The notes under the pieces are model-generated. The model was given only the letters and a program-made list of their open reading frames with translations, did not search any database and was not told the origin of the DNA. From Rhizobiaceae bacterium (lineage in GTDB: Bacteria; Pseudomonadota; Alphaproteobacteria; Rhizobiales; Rhizobiaceae), in the NCBI GenBank assembly GCA_019635795.1, contig JAHBYV010000014.1, positions 29,899 to 93,898 on the forward strand: a DNA stretch of 64,000 nucleotides. The letters are read 5' to 3'. Positions 1 to 8,690 of the stretch are shown here, piece by piece. Position 1 is the stretch's first letter; the number at the start of each line of letters is the position of its first letter. A program made the position numbers and the translations under genes.

Positions 1-638
1 TTTGCAGTGTTCTCGGCCTAGGCCTCGCCATTTTGCTCGACCAGAAAATACGCGGCGAAGGCGTCATACGGCCGATCTATCTCTACCCGATGGCACTGTC
101 TTTCATTGTGACCGGCGTGGCATGGAAGTGGTTTCTCGATCCCGGCATCGGCCTCGAAAACGTCATGCACCAATGGGGATGGGAGAGCTTTTCATTTCGC
201 TGGATCAAGGAAGGCAAGATGGCGATTTACACCATTGTCATAGCCGCCATCTGGCAGTCATCCGGCTTCGTCATGGCCATGTTCCTGGCAGGGCTGCGCG
301 GCGTGGACAATGAAGTAATCAAGGCCGCACAGATAGACGGGGCTTCAACAGTTACCATCTATCGGCGCATCATCATTCCGCTCATGCGGCCCGTATTCTT
401 GTCGGCTTTCGTAGTGTTGGCCCACCTTGCGATCAAATCCTACGATCTCGTCGTTGCCATGACAGATGGCGGCCCCGGCACCGCGACCTGGACGCCTGCC
501 CTGTTCATGCAGAAGTTCACGTTCGGGCGAAACGAAATGGGGATGGGTGCCTCATCCGCCATCATCATGATGATCATGATTTTCTCGATCATTGTGCCCT
601 ACCTCTATTCCGAACTTGGCGGAGGCAAGAAGCAATGA
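1..638 (+). CDS. ABC sugar importer permease, MalF/UgpA type (5' end outside window)
   Basis: Inner-membrane permease subunit of a CUT1-type carbohydrate importer. The reading frame is already open at base 3, so the N-terminal part lies upstream of the window; TTG at 33 is only an internal codon. The C-terminal two thirds are present. The EAA loop is visible as VDNEVIKAAQIDGAS, the site where the ATPase docks, flanked by hydrophobic helices. The final ATGA overlaps the start of the second permease, so the two are translationally coupled. The substrate cannot be read from the sequence. The downstream GMC and SDR oxidoreductases suggest a polyol or sugar that is oxidised after uptake (inference). 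Confidence 0.93.
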   Translation, partial: CSVLGLGLAILLDQKIRGEGVIRPIYLYPMALSFIVTGVAWKWFLDPGIGLENVMHQWGWESFSFRWIKEGKMAIYTIVIAAIWQSSGFVMAMFLAGLRGVDNEVIKAAQIDGASTVTIYRRIIIPLMRPVFLSAFVVLAHLAIKSYDLVVAMTDGGPGTATWTPALFMQKFTFGRNEMGMGASSAIIMMIMIFSIIVPYLYSELGGGKKQ

Positions 639-1516
639 GCGTCCCCTCACAAGATAACGCAGCACGCACCGGCTTATTTGCCCGCGCAATCATCTATTCG
701 GCATTGATCCTGTTCGCAGTGTACTACCTGCTGCCGCTTTACGTCATGCTCGTCAATTCGCTGAAGCCGCTGGATGAAATCCGCCAGGGCAACATGCTGG
801 CGCTGCCGAACCAATGGACATTCGAACCGTGGCGTTCGGCTTGGTCCACCGCGCAGATCGGTGTTTCACCGACCGGCCTGAAGCCCTACTTCCTCAACTC
901 AATCATGATGGTTGTGCCTGCCGTCGCACTTTCCACCGTGCTTGGCGCCCAGAACGGCTATGTGCTGACCAAGTGGCGGTTCAAGGGCGACAACATAGTG
1001 TTTGGCCTCATGCTGCTGGCCTGCTTCATCCCCTTCCAGATCGTGCTGATACCATCCGCGCGCATTCTGGGACTTCTCGGGCTCGCTGGAACAATTCCCG
1101 GTCTGATCCTCATTCATATGGTTTATGGCCTCGGCTTCACCACGCTGTTCTTCCGCAACTATTATGAAGCCTTCCCGACCGAACTCATCCGCGCCGCACA
1201 AATCGACGGCGCGTCGTTCTTCCAGATTTTCCGGCGTATCCTGCTGCCATCCTCCGGACCAATTATCGTCGTTACGGTCATCTGGCAGTTCACCAATATC
1301 TGGAACGACTTCCTGTTTGGTTCGTCCTTTTCGAGCGTGGACTCGATCCCGATAACGGTCGCGCTGAACAATCTCGTCAACTCATCGACGGGCGTGAAGG
1401 AATACAACGTCCACTTCGCGGGCGCGATCCTCGCGGCGCTTCCCACTCTCATTGTTTACATCGTCTCCGGGCGCTATTTCGTTCGCGGCCTGATGGCCGG
1501 CGCGGTCAAGGGATAA
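635..1516 (+). CDS. ABC sugar importer permease, MalG/UgpE type
   Basis: Second membrane subunit of the CUT1 importer, 293 residues, usual length for the family. It has about six hydrophobic segments, beginning near residue 15. A C-terminal EAA loop reads TELIRAAQIDGASFFQIFRR, the contact site for the ABC ATPase. It starts at the ATG inside the ATGA overlap with the upstream permease and is followed after four bases by the ATPase gene. This fixes the order permease, permease, ATPase. The solute-binding protein must lie upstream of the window, because none is found in this operon here. Family assignment is firm; the substrate is unknown. Confidence 0.95.
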   Translation: MSVPSQDNAARTGLFARAIIYSALILFAVYYLLPLYVMLVNSLKPLDEIRQGNMLALPNQWTFEPWRSAWSTAQIGVSPTGLKPYFLNSIMMVVPAVALSTVLGAQNGYVLTKWRFKGDNIVFGLMLLACFIPFQIVLIPSARILGLLGLAGTIPGLILIHMVYGLGFTTLFFRNYYEAFPTELIRAAQIDGASFFQIFRRILLPSSGPIIVVTVIWQFTNIWNDFLFGSSFSSVDSIPITVALNNLVNSSTGVKEYNVHFAGAILAALPTLIVYIVSGRYFVRGLMAGAVKG

Positions 1517-1520
1517 ACAA

Positions 1521-2636
1521 ATGTCCTTTCTTCAGATCAATGAACTGCACAAGTCTTTCGGCGCAACGCACATCCTGAAAGGCATCAACCTCGAAATCGA
1601 GGAGGGTGGATTTCTGGTCCTCGTTGGCCCTTCAGGCTGCGGCAAGTCCACCCTGTTGAACACCATTGCCGGCCTGGAACCGATCACCAGCGGTGAAATT
1701 CGGATAAACGGCAATAAGGTCAATGACCTGCACCCGTCGAAGCGCGACATTGCAATGGTGTTCCAATCCTACGCGCTTTACCCGAACATGACGGTTGGAG
1801 AAAACATCGCCTTCGGCATGGAAATTCGCGGTGTACCGAAAGCCGAGCGCGACAAGGCCATCTCTGAAGTCGCCAACCTGCTGCAAATCGGGCATCTGCT
1901 GGACCGCAAGCCCAGCCAGCTTTCTGGCGGACAGCGCCAGCGCGTTGCGATGGGGCGCGCGCTGGTGCGCGACCCGCAAGTGTTCCTGTTCGACGAACCT
2001 TTGTCCAATCTTGACGCCAAGCTGCGCATCGACATGCGCACGGAGATCAAGCGCCTGCACCAGCGCATGGGAACGACCATCGTCTACGTTACGCATGACC
2101 AGATCGAGGCGATGACGCTGGCGACGAAAATTGCAGTTCTGAAAGACGGATATTTGCAGCAGTTCGGCACACCCGCCGAAATCTACAATGATCCTGTAAA
2201 CATGTTCGTGGCCGATTTCATGGGATCGCCCGCGATGAACCTTATTCCTGCAACGATCGTCACGGAAGGCAATCGACTCGCCGTCAAGCTGGATCGTAGT
2301 CAGCGTGAACCGGTTCTTCTACCGCTTTCCGCCCCGCCCGCCGGGCTTGCTGCGTTCAGCGGCAGGAACGTTGTGTTTGGCATTCGGCCCGAAGCGCTGA
2401 CAGACCCGGATGGAGCAGATCGCAACGCCAGCCAGCTTGCCACGTCTGATTGCCACATCGAAGTTGTCGAGCCCGCCGGTTCTGACACATTTGCGGTAAC
2501 CGAACTTGGAGGAAAGCACGTGGTTGCTCGCCTGCGTGCTGATGCGAACATCAAACCGGGCAGCATGACGCCTTTGGCATTCAACCTGACCAAAGCTGTG
2601 TTCTTTGATCCCGAAAGTCAGAACCGTATCAAGTAA
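1521..2636 (+). CDS. ABC sugar importer ATPase, UgpC/MalK/MsmK type
   Basis: ATP-hydrolysing subunit of the CUT1 importer, 371 residues. Visible motifs in order are Walker A GPSGCGKST at 36-44, Q-loop glutamine at 82, signature LSGGQ at 134-138, Walker B with FDEP near 157-160, and the switch histidine of VTHDQ at about 192. After residue 235 there is a regulatory/TOBE-type C-terminal domain, as in MalK and UgpC, which often serve several importers. It lies four bases after the permease gene. Its stop TAA shares a base with the ATG of the next gene, so importer and oxidoreductases are one transcription and translation unit. Confidence 0.95.
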   Translation: MSFLQINELHKSFGATHILKGINLEIEEGGFLVLVGPSGCGKSTLLNTIAGLEPITSGEIRINGNKVNDLHPSKRDIAMVFQSYALYPNMTVGENIAFGMEIRGVPKAERDKAISEVANLLQIGHLLDRKPSQLSGGQRQRVAMGRALVRDPQVFLFDEPLSNLDAKLRIDMRTEIKRLHQRMGTTIVYVTHDQIEAMTLATKIAVLKDGYLQQFGTPAEIYNDPVNMFVADFMGSPAMNLIPATIVTEGNRLAVKLDRSQREPVLLPLSAPPAGLAAFSGRNVVFGIRPEALTDPDGADRNASQLATSDCHIEVVEPAGSDTFAVTELGGKHVVARLRADANIKPGSMTPLAFNLTKAVFFDPESQNRIK

Positions 2637-4120
2637 TGCAGCCCGACATCGTAATCATAGGATCCGGCATTGGCGGCGCAACGGTTGCCAGCGGACTTGC
2701 CGGCAGCGGCGCGAAGGTGCTCATCCTGGAACGCGGCGAGCGCCTTGTCGCCTCACCGGAAGCACACAACTCTCATGCCATTTTCGTAAATGGCCATTAT
2801 CGGCCCAAGGAGATGTGGCGCGGAATTGACGGCACCGAGTTCAATCCCGGCAATTATTACTATGTCGGAGGCAATTCGAAATTCTTTGGCGCGGTGCTGT
2901 TGCGCTATCGCCGCGAGGACTTCGAGAAGATGGAGCACTATGGCGGCGTCTCTCCCGCATGGCCATTCCCCTATGAAGAACTTGAGCCCTGGTATGGCAG
3001 GGCCGAGCAACTATTTCAGGTGCGCGGCGCACTTGGTGAGGATCCGACCGAGCCTTTCCACTCAACGCCCTATCCCTTTCCGCCCGTCCCGGATGAGGCT
3101 CCCATTGCCCGCGCCCGCGAAGAGCTGAAAAGGTTGGGACTGCATCCTGCTTCCCTGCCATTGGGCGTCGATATCGATGCTTGGCTGAAGCAGGGCCGCA
3201 CACCATGGGACGCGTTTCCCAATACCGGCACCGGCAAGATGGACGCTGAGACTGCACCGTTGAAGCAAGCGCTGGTTGATGGCGACATTCAACTTTTGAC
3301 GAGCGCATATGTCGAAACGCTGCATCCATCTCCTGATGGTAAATACATTACCTCCGTCACATACACCCATAATGGCGAACGAAAGACGGTTACTCCCAAG
3401 CTCGTCATTCTCTCAGCAGGCGCAATCAATTCGGCCGCGATCTTGCTGCGCTCCGGTAGCCTCGCCAATTCCTCGGATCAGGTTGGCCGTAATTTCATGA
3501 ACCACAATGCAAGCGCAATGCTTGCCGTTCACCCCTTCCGACGCAATGACAGCGTCTATCAAAAAACGCTGATGCTGAACGACTACTACCTGTCCGATGG
3601 AATGGGCGGAAAGCCTCTCGGCAACGTCCAGCTTCTGGGCAAGATCAACGGCGATATCCTAAAGGCAAATGTTCGCAGCGTTCCGAAATTCGCGCTGGAT
3701 TTCATGGCCGGCCATGCCGTGGACTGGTACTTGATGTGCGAGGACCTGCCAAACCCCGAAAGCCGCGTTCTGGTAGACGGCAAAGGGATCATCCTTCAAT
3801 GGCAGCGCTCCAACCTGGAATCGCTCGAACGCCTTACCCGTGTCATGCGCGAACACTTCCGCGCAGCCGGATATCCGGTTGTGTTGAACCGTCCATTCGA
3901 CCGGCGCACTCCTTCCCATCAATGCGGAACGATCCGCATGGGCAACGATGCTGCAATGGCTCCGCTCGACCCCTATTGCAGATCCTTTGACCACAAGAAC
4001 CTCTTTGTGGTGGATGGCAGCTCCCTGCCCAATTCTGCCGCAGTAAACCCGTCCTTGACGATTGCAGCACAGGCCTTGCGCGTCGCCGATCACATTCGCC
4101 AAACGGAGCTTGCCGCATGA
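2636..4120 (+). CDS. GMC-family FAD oxidoreductase (sugar/polyol dehydrogenase-like)
   Basis: Flavoprotein of 494 residues of the glucose-methanol-choline family. The FAD-binding GSGIGG is at 9-14, followed by the acidic ERGE that ends the Rossmann unit. The C-terminal part has the family's catalytic histidine in PSHQCGT and the asparagine in AAVNPSLT. The layout resembles the large subunits of membrane-linked sugar, gluconate or sorbitol dehydrogenases more than choline dehydrogenase (family-level judgement). No twin-arginine signal is seen, so it probably acts in the cytoplasm. It overlaps the ATPase gene by one base and the SDR gene by four, which ties it to the importer operon. It probably oxidises a hydroxyl of the imported compound. 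Confidence 0.9.
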   Translation: MQPDIVIIGSGIGGATVASGLAGSGAKVLILERGERLVASPEAHNSHAIFVNGHYRPKEMWRGIDGTEFNPGNYYYVGGNSKFFGAVLLRYRREDFEKMEHYGGVSPAWPFPYEELEPWYGRAEQLFQVRGALGEDPTEPFHSTPYPFPPVPDEAPIARAREELKRLGLHPASLPLGVDIDAWLKQGRTPWDAFPNTGTGKMDAETAPLKQALVDGDIQLLTSAYVETLHPSPDGKYITSVTYTHNGERKTVTPKLVILSAGAINSAAILLRSGSLANSSDQVGRNFMNHNASAMLAVHPFRRNDSVYQKTLMLNDYYLSDGMGGKPLGNVQLLGKINGDILKANVRSVPKFALDFMAGHAVDWYLMCEDLPNPESRVLVDGKGIILQWQRSNLESLERLTRVMREHFRAAGYPVVLNRPFDRRTPSHQCGTIRMGNDAAMAPLDPYCRSFDHKNLFVVDGSSLPNSAAVNPSLTIAAQALRVADHIRQTELAA

Positions 4121-4878
4121 GCCGTCCGGTCGCGTTCGTAACTGGTGCTTCGCGGGGAATTGGCCTGGCGTGTGCAGAGGCGCTGGCCAATGAAGGTTTC
4201 GATCTTTTCGTCGCAGACCTCGCGCCTCAGCCATCGCACGAATTGGCCCAACGCATAGACACCGCAGGAGCCACACTGCTTTATCGTCAGGCGGACATTT
4301 CAGAAATCGAAACGCACGACATGCTTTCGTCAACTTGCGTGGACCGCCTCGGTCCAATCGCGTGCCTTGTTAACAATGCAGGAATCGGTGCTCCGGTTCG
4401 CGGAGATTTGCTCGGCCTTCAGCCAGAGAATTTCGACAAGGTGATGAACACTAATCTGCGCGGAACCGTGTTCCTCACGCTTTCCGTCGTGCGACAGATG
4501 CTGGCGCAGCCCGCCGAACACGCGCGCAGCGTGGTGACGATAACCTCGGTAAGTGCCGACATGGCCTCTCCGGAGCGAAGCGATTACTGCATGTCGAAAG
4601 CCGCGCTATCCATGTGGGTCAAGAATCTGGCCGTGCGGCTCGCCGCCGAGAATATCGGCGTCTTTGAAGTGCGTCCTGGCATTATCCGCACCGACATGAC
4701 CGCCGGAGCGGCAACCAAATATGACAAGCTCATTGCCGAAGGGCTTGTGCCAGCGAGCCGCTGGGGTGAGGCATCAGACATCGGGGCCGCTGTGGCAACT
4801 CTCGCATGCGGAAAACTCGGATTCGCGACAGGCTCAATTCTCAATCTCGATGGCGCGCTTTCCGTGCCCCGCCTTTGA
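4117..4878 (+). CDS. Short-chain dehydrogenase/reductase (3-oxoacyl-ACP-reductase-like)
   Basis: Classical NAD(P)-dependent SDR of 253 residues. It has TGASRGIG at 9-16 for cofactor binding, NNAG at 86-89, and a catalytic triad built from Ser about 144, Tyr157 and Lys161 (YCMSK). An aspartate at the end of beta-2 (VADLAP) favours NAD(H) over NADP(H), which suits a catabolic oxidation. It starts in an ATGA overlap with the upstream GMC gene and is followed after about 14 bases by a second GMC gene. It probably oxidises or reduces an intermediate of the same pathway. FabG itself is unlikely because of this context. Confidence 0.92.
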   Translation: MSRPVAFVTGASRGIGLACAEALANEGFDLFVADLAPQPSHELAQRIDTAGATLLYRQADISEIETHDMLSSTCVDRLGPIACLVNNAGIGAPVRGDLLGLQPENFDKVMNTNLRGTVFLTLSVVRQMLAQPAEHARSVVTITSVSADMASPERSDYCMSKAALSMWVKNLAVRLAAENIGVFEVRPGIIRTDMTAGAATKYDKLIAEGLVPASRWGEASDIGAAVATLACGKLGFATGSILNLDGALSVPRL

Positions 4879-4892
4879 ATATCGGTGAAGAA

Positions 4893-6521
4893 ATGACGGA
4901 TTTCATCATCATTGGAGCCGGTCCTGCCGGTTGCGTTCTGGCAAACCGGCTATCAGAAGACCCCGCAAACAAGGTTCTCTTGCTGGAAGCCGGCGGGAGG
5001 GATTGGCATCCGCTCATTCATATGCCCGCAGGCTTTGCCAAAATGACAAAGGGCATCGCTTCATGGGGTTGGTCGACCGTGCCACAAAAGCACATGAAGG
5101 ATCGCGTGTTCTGGTACACGCAGGCAAAGGTGCTGGGAGGCGGCTCATCGATTAACGCCCAGATCTACACCCGCGGAAATGCGAAGGACTATGACCGCTG
5201 GGCAAGTGAAGATGGCTGCGAAGGCTGGTCCTATCGGGAAGTTTTGCCCTATTTCAAACGCGCGGAAGACAATCAGCGTTATGCCAATGATTACCATTCT
5301 TATGGCGGACCTCTAGGCGTCTCAAATCCGATCTCACCGCTGCCGATCTGTGAAGCGTATTTTCAGGCCGGGCAGGAAATGGGCATTCCCTTCAACCCTG
5401 ATTTTAACGGCGAAAGCCAGGAGGGGTTGGGCTACTACCAACTCACGCAAAAAAACGCACGCCGCTCGTCTGCCGCAGTCGCCTACCTCAATCCGATCCG
5501 CAAACGCCCGAACCTCACGATACGCTCAGACTCACTCGTCACGCGGGTCGTCATTGAAAACGGTCGGGCCGTCGGTGTCGAGCTCGTGGATCGACCGGGC
5601 GGACAGCCGCAGATCGTGCGTGCTGAGCGCGAGGTCATTGTTTCGTGCGGCACAATCGGCTCGCCCAAATTGCTGATGCAATCCGGCATCGGCCCAGCCG
5701 ACCACCTGAAATCCGTTGGAATATCACCTGTTCACGATCTCCCCGGCGTCGGTTCCAACATGCAGGACCACCTTGACCTCTTCGTTATTGCTGAATGCAG
5801 CGGCGACTACACTTATGATAGCTATGCGAAGCTGCACCGCACCTTGTGGGCCGGCCTGCAATACATTTTCCTGAGAAAGGGGCCAGCTGCTTCCAGCCTG
5901 TTTGAAACAGGCGGATTCTGGTATGCCGACCCCACCGCTGACCAGCCCGACATTCAGTTTCACCTCGGCCTTGGGTCAGGAATTGAGGCTGGCGTCGAAA
6001 AGCTGAACAATCCCGGCGTGACGTTAAATTCCGCCTTTCTGCGCCCGCGCTCACGCGGAACCGTGCGGCTGCAAAGCGCCGACCCCGCAGCCATGCCTTT
6101 GATTGATCCAAACTACTGGGCCGATCCTTACGACCGGCAAATGTCAATTAAGGGCTTGCGTCTTGCTCGTGAAATCATGATCCAGAATTCACTCAAGCGT
6201 TATGTAATGCGTGAGGTGCTGCCCGGCGACAAACTTCAATCCGATGAAGACCTGTTCGACTACGCTTGCCGTTCATCGAAAACAGACCACCATCCTGTTG
6301 GAACTTGCAAGATGGGCTACGACGCAATGGCCGTTGTTACGCCAGATCTGAAACTTCGAGGTATCGAGAATTTGCGCGTGTGCGACGCATCCGTCATGCC
6401 GCGCGTGCCTTCCAGCAATACCAACGCTCCAACGATCATGGTAGGGGAAAAGGGTGCCGATCTGGTTCTTGGCCGAATGCCATTGCCGCCGGCAGTGTTT
6501 CACGGGAATCAGCGCGTTTAG
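4893..6521 (+). CDS. GMC-family FAD oxidoreductase, choline-dehydrogenase-like
   Basis: 542-residue flavoprotein. The ATG at 4893 is chosen because GGTGAAG lies seven bases upstream and the FAD motif GAGPAG then falls at 8-13; the frame is open further upstream but overlaps the SDR gene. A second GMC signature, GGGSSINAQIYTRG, is near residue 85. The catalytic His sits in HHPVGTCKMG and the partner Asn in SSNTNAPTIM near the C-terminus, as in BetA and alcohol dehydrogenase AlkJ. It is the last gene of the importer-oxidoreductase operon and faces a small gene on the other strand 16 bases away. Choline itself is not implied: no BetB or BetI is present. Confidence 0.93.
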   Translation: MTDFIIIGAGPAGCVLANRLSEDPANKVLLLEAGGRDWHPLIHMPAGFAKMTKGIASWGWSTVPQKHMKDRVFWYTQAKVLGGGSSINAQIYTRGNAKDYDRWASEDGCEGWSYREVLPYFKRAEDNQRYANDYHSYGGPLGVSNPISPLPICEAYFQAGQEMGIPFNPDFNGESQEGLGYYQLTQKNARRSSAAVAYLNPIRKRPNLTIRSDSLVTRVVIENGRAVGVELVDRPGGQPQIVRAEREVIVSCGTIGSPKLLMQSGIGPADHLKSVGISPVHDLPGVGSNMQDHLDLFVIAECSGDYTYDSYAKLHRTLWAGLQYIFLRKGPAASSLFETGGFWYADPTADQPDIQFHLGLGSGIEAGVEKLNNPGVTLNSAFLRPRSRGTVRLQSADPAAMPLIDPNYWADPYDRQMSIKGLRLAREIMIQNSLKRYVMREVLPGDKLQSDEDLFDYACRSSKTDHHPVGTCKMGYDAMAVVTPDLKLRGIENLRVCDASVMPRVPSSNTNAPTIMVGEKGADLVLGRMPLPPAVFHGNQRV

Positions 6522-6537
6522 CTATTTGGCCCGAGCC

Positions 6538-6822
6538 TTAAAGCCCAACTGCCCGCTTGCGCGCCGCCGCGGCAAAATGGATGACGTTACTTTCCGGCTC
6601 TTGCGGCTTGGGTCTCACGAGTTGCATGTGCTCAAGCACGATGTCAGCAATATGTTCCTGATCGCGTTCATTCAGACCAGGGAACAGGGTTTCGACTTCC
6701 ATCCGCATCAGCCGCGCCAGCGTTTCCGAATCGAATGACCTGCCGATCAATTCACGAAACTGCTGCTCAAGATGTACTAGTTTGGGGTGTTGCCGGTTAC
6801 GGCTTGAATTGGCAGAACCCAT
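6538..6822 (-). CDS. Small protein of unknown function, 94 residues
   Basis: Soluble, charged, mostly helical-looking protein with no recognised domain. It starts with ATG about ten bases after GAGGGT. The middle part has regularly spaced leucines and acidic residues (for example LARLMRMEVETLFPGL). The C-terminus is basic and alanine rich. Codon use looks like that of its neighbours, and no competing frame is better. It converges on the GMC gene and lies downstream of the XRE regulator on the same strand with about 160 bases between, so it may or may not share its promoter. Function unknown. Confidence 0.55.
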   Translation of the reverse strand: MGSANSSRNRQHPKLVHLEQQFRELIGRSFDSETLARLMRMEVETLFPGLNERDQEHIADIVLEHMQLVRPKPQEPESNVIHFAAAARKRAVGL

Positions 6823-6982
6823 AGTGACAGACCCTCAAATATGCAAATCCAACCCGCCGCCGCGGCTTTGTATGAGCATATTCTGATATGTATTCTTTAA
6901 GAAACCTCTTTCGAAAAGACTAAATTTTTAATGAATTTGGGTAGAGGCAGATCTGTGCGGCCCGCCGGAAGCCATGCCCAGC

Positions 6983-7456
6983 CTAACCTACCCGTTCGGC
7001 TTCCGATCCTGAAAGAAGAGCTTCCATTGGCACGTTGAGTGCGAGCGAGAGACGATAGAGTGTTGTTACCGATCCACTGCGGCCCGTTGTTTCCATTTGG
7101 GACAGCATGCTTGGCGTGAGGCCTACCAAACGCGCCAGTTCAGCGGCCTTGAGACCCTTTGCCTTTCGCAATGCTCGGACCGGCGATTCTCCACGACGAA
7201 TCGCGGCTACAGCCTCTTCCGGCAACTGATCCGAAGAAAGCTCACGCCAATTCGATGCTTGTTTGTGCCTCAGAACGGAAAGCATCAGTTCGTATTCACG
7301 TTCCGGTATTACCGCCAGACGCTCGTGCCGTCCTGGCACACGCACAAACTGAACATTTACGGCAAAGGCCAGATCTTCAACATTTTTGAGCGAGCGACTT
7401 TCAGTGCCCATGACGGGAAGTGCAGGATTTTCAATCTGTGATTCTCTAGCAAGCAC
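6983..7456 (-). CDS. XRE-type helix-turn-helix regulator (antitoxin-like)
   Basis: 157-residue DNA-binding protein. The C-terminal half carries a complete Cro/C1-type HTH, roughly residues 93-148: basic RALRKAKGL, AAELARLVGLTPSMLSQME as the HTH core, then the usual YRLSLALNVPMEALL helix. The N-terminal half, with LAVIPEREYELML, resembles antitoxin-type proteins. No toxin-like partner is adjacent, so an antitoxin role is only a possibility. The GTG at 7456 is used, preceded by GGGGTG; an ATG at 7408 is an alternative without a clear ribosome site. A promoter lies just upstream (see 7488-7517). Confidence 0.8.
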   Translation of the reverse strand: MLARESQIENPALPVMGTESRSLKNVEDLAFAVNVQFVRVPGRHERLAVIPEREYELMLSVLRHKQASNWRELSSDQLPEEAVAAIRRGESPVRALRKAKGLKAAELARLVGLTPSMLSQMETTGRSGSVTTLYRLSLALNVPMEALLSGSEAERVG

Positions 7457-7487
7457 GAGAGCAACACCCCTAATAACAATACACTTT

Positions 7488-7517
7488 ATATTAGCGTTTG
7501 CTTTATTAGCACGTCAA
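7488..7517 (-). promoter_or_regulatory. Sigma-70-like promoter with paired GCTAAT elements, upstream of XRE gene
   Basis: On the minus strand TTGACG (7512-7517) and TAATAT (7488-7493) are separated by 18 bases. They lie about 30-60 bases upstream of the regulator's GTG. Two copies of GCTAAT occur 15 bases apart, one in the spacer and one overlapping the -10 box, an arrangement typical of an autorepressor operator. Promoter boxes are seen directly; binding by the adjacent XRE protein is inference. Confidence 0.6.
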
Positions 7518-7607
7518 GCTCAATTTAATGTCATCTAACGGAAAGACTGTAGTGGACTTAAAGTTTATTATTTACTAATAAAACAACCTAAGATTGTTTT
7601 TTCTTAC

Positions 7608-8690
7608 CTAGGAACGGACCTGACAGAGCCATTCTTCTATCGTCGCTGGTCGCGATGAAATCGGCGTGTATGCCCATCGTTTCGCCTCTCGCGCTTCTTT
7701 CGGCGAATAGCCAAACTCTGATTTGAATTGCCGGCTAAACAACGCAGCATCATGAAAGCCGAATATCTCAGCCACACTGTGCAGCGGCAGATCATGCGCC
7801 GGATCTGTAATGGCTTCATGGACAGCCAAAAGACGGCGCGAGCGCACATATGAATTCACGCCCCCCAATTTCTCAAAAAGATAATAGAGCTGTCTGCGGG
7901 TGAGTTTCATAGCTACACAGATATCTTCCGCCTCTAGCTTTTCTGAGCGAAGATTTTCCAGAATATACCGTTTTGCCATCTCGAGCCTGATTGCCAGCAG
8001 CGCCCGAGAAGGATTTCGGTCTGGCAAATTTGTTTGTTCGGCAAAGCCCTTCAATATAATCAGAGCTGTCTCTACGAAGATAGGCACCTCCTCAACCCTG
8101 GTGACAGGCAATAGTCGTGACATTGATACGAGAAACTCAACGGCAATGCGCGCAGATATACCTTCAAGAGTAACGTGATTGAGTCGATCCAGCTTGTCAG
8201 CAACCGGGAGAAGGCATTCTCTCGGGACATAAAGCGAAATTGACCGCCCGGACTCGCTTTCGCTTTGAAAGGGGTAAGCAAGCGAAATGATCGTCAAGCT
8301 GAATGGGCCGCAACTAACCGAATTTCGGCCACATTGGCTGCGAAAATTGCCGCTTCTGCGAAAGATCAAAACCCAATGATCAATTTCTCCGCGCTTGATG
8401 TGATCGGGGCTCCGCAAAAACTGGTACTCATCAAAACGCGATGCGGCGAAGAGCACTTTGCCTAAATCATAGGCCCGCGACTCGCCCAGATAACCTTCTG
8501 TTATAGCATCATGATGGACCGGAATATAATCGCCGAGAAAGGCGAGGGATTCTTTCCAGAATTTGAACTGATCGGGTGGTGGCAATGCGCGAGTACTGAA
8601 TCGATCTTCTCGGATCAATTCCCTTTTACAATCCTCGGCCTGCCCTGGGTGGCCCTCGGGAAAAAACGACCCAGTTGGCCACGCAATCAT
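7608..8690 (-). CDS. AraC-family transcriptional regulator (first of a pair)
   Basis: 360 residues. The last about 110 residues form the double HTH of AraC/XylS regulators: RRQLYYLFEKLGGVNSYVRSR is the first reading helix region, and the second HTH continues with SVAEIFGFHDAALFSRQFKSEFGYSP. The first 230 residues match the general shape of AraC-binding-like sensor domains, but the ligand is unknown. The ATG overlaps the stop of the upstream AraC gene in ATGA, so the two are translationally coupled. No obvious enzyme gene is next to the pair. Possible targets are the GMC operon or genes outside the window. Confidence 0.9.
   Translation of the reverse strand: MIAWPTGSFFPEGHPGQAEDCKRELIREDRFSTRALPPPDQFKFWKESLAFLGDYIPVHHDAITEGYLGESRAYDLGKVLFAASRFDEYQFLRSPDHIKRGEIDHWVLIFRRSGNFRSQCGRNSVSCGPFSLTIISLAYPFQSESESGRSISLYVPRECLLPVADKLDRLNHVTLEGISARIAVEFLVSMSRLLPVTRVEEVPIFVETALIILKGFAEQTNLPDRNPSRALLAIRLEMAKRYILENLRSEKLEAEDICVAMKLTRRQLYYLFEKLGGVNSYVRSRRLLAVHEAITDPAHDLPLHSVAEIFGFHDAALFSRQFKSEFGYSPKEAREAKRWAYTPISSRPATIEEWLCQVRS

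Noticed and set aside
6983-7456. Toxin-antitoxin pair with the 94-residue neighbour
   Set aside because: The small protein has no toxin-like motif and is 160 bases away, while toxin-antitoxin genes usually overlap or nearly touch.
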